Shown piece by piece: positions 6,798 to 6,860 of a stretch of DNA of 6,860 bases (positions are counted from its first letter, which is position 1; every line of letters begins with the position of its first letter). The notes under the pieces were generated by a model, which worked only from the letters and a program-made list of their open reading frames with translations, did not search any database and was not told the DNA's origin. The position numbers and the translations under genes were made by a program. Origin of the DNA: Candidatus Omnitrophota bacterium (lineage in GTDB: Bacteria; Omnitrophota; Gorgyraeia; Gygaellales; Profunditerraquicolaceae); assembly GCA_023247875.1 (NCBI GenBank), contig JAHFFQ010000080.1, positions 1-6,860 on the forward strand, in the 5' to 3' direction.

Positions 6798-6860
6798 TTA
6801 ATGTGGTTGTGACTGGCTCTCCAGCCAGCTGTCAATTTTATCTTTTTTAAAACGCCATTG
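6798..6860 (-). CDS. C-terminal end of a probable excisionase-type helix-turn-helix protein (partial)
   Basis: The minus strand entering from the right edge reads 20 open codons, QWRFKKDKIDSWLESQSQPH, then TAA at 6800-6798. The pattern WRFKKDKIDSWLE closely resembles the end of the small MerR-like/excisionase family DNA-binding domain, where a wing (GxWRF) is followed by a final helix (KxxIDxWL). Such proteins are often 60-80 residues or a domain of a larger one; only the tail is visible, so the full domain content is unknown. The stop lies 18 nt before smc ATG on the same strand, so the two are probably co-transcribed. Family assignment rests on a short match from memory. Confidence 0.6.
   Translation of the reverse strand, partial: QWRFKKDKIDSWLESQSQPH

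Noticed and set aside
6813..6828. Hairpin CTGGCT-CTCC-AGCCAG as a terminator
   Set aside because: It is a 6-bp stem inside the coding tail of the upstream gene, with no immediate T-run on the minus strand, and smc follows closely.
1..6860. Mobile element, CRISPR array, tRNA or rRNA
   Set aside because: No direct-repeat arrays, transposase motifs or tRNA-like cloverleaf were seen. The window is almost fully coding with housekeeping genes.

Overview
The window is a compact stretch of bacterial chromosome with moderate base composition (GC near the mid-40s by eye), short intergenic gaps and overlapping genes. It carries housekeeping genes rather than an obvious island. The gene order recA-recX-alaS is common in bacteria. 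The style of the proteins (GAF-GGDEF signalling protein, excisionase-type helix-turn-helix gene next to smc, an SMC with a very short hinge) would fit an uncultured lineage such as Omnitrophota, but that placement is a guess from pattern memory and was not tested.

Layout from left to right. Positions 1-2133, minus strand: a recA-recX-alaS operon read right to left. recA is complete, recX is complete and overlaps the recA 3' end by 38 nt from a TTG start, and alaS is coupled to recX through an ATGA overlap and runs off the left edge after 222 codons. Positions 2134-2388: the only real intergenic region, 255 bp between divergent genes. It holds a perfect-consensus sigma-70-type promoter for recA (TTGACA, 17 nt, TATAAT), a perfect 15-bp inverted repeat inside the predicted recA leader, a possible second recA promoter, a 12-bp palindrome, an orphan Shine-Dalgarno-like tract, and a promoter candidate for the rightward gene. 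Positions 2389-3573, plus strand: a GAF-GGDEF diguanylate cyclase with intact catalytic and inhibitory-site motifs. Positions 3582-6779, minus strand: smc, convergent with the cyclase gene and separated from it by 8 bp. Positions 6798-6860, minus strand: the last 20 codons of a gene resembling the small excisionase-type DNA-binding proteins, just upstream of smc and probably co-transcribed with it.

Functionally, recA and recX form a recombinase and modulator pair, alaS supplies charged tRNA(Ala), smc organises the chromosome, and the cyclase makes c-di-GMP in response to an unknown signal sensed by its GAF domain. The most unusual item is the SMC protein. Both ATPase half-heads and both coiled-coil arms are about full length, but the central hinge, usually about 150-180 residues, is reduced to roughly 50 residues without recognisable hinge motifs. 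The second point of interest is the recA control region, which has a very strong promoter and a long perfect palindrome but no LexA box of a familiar type.
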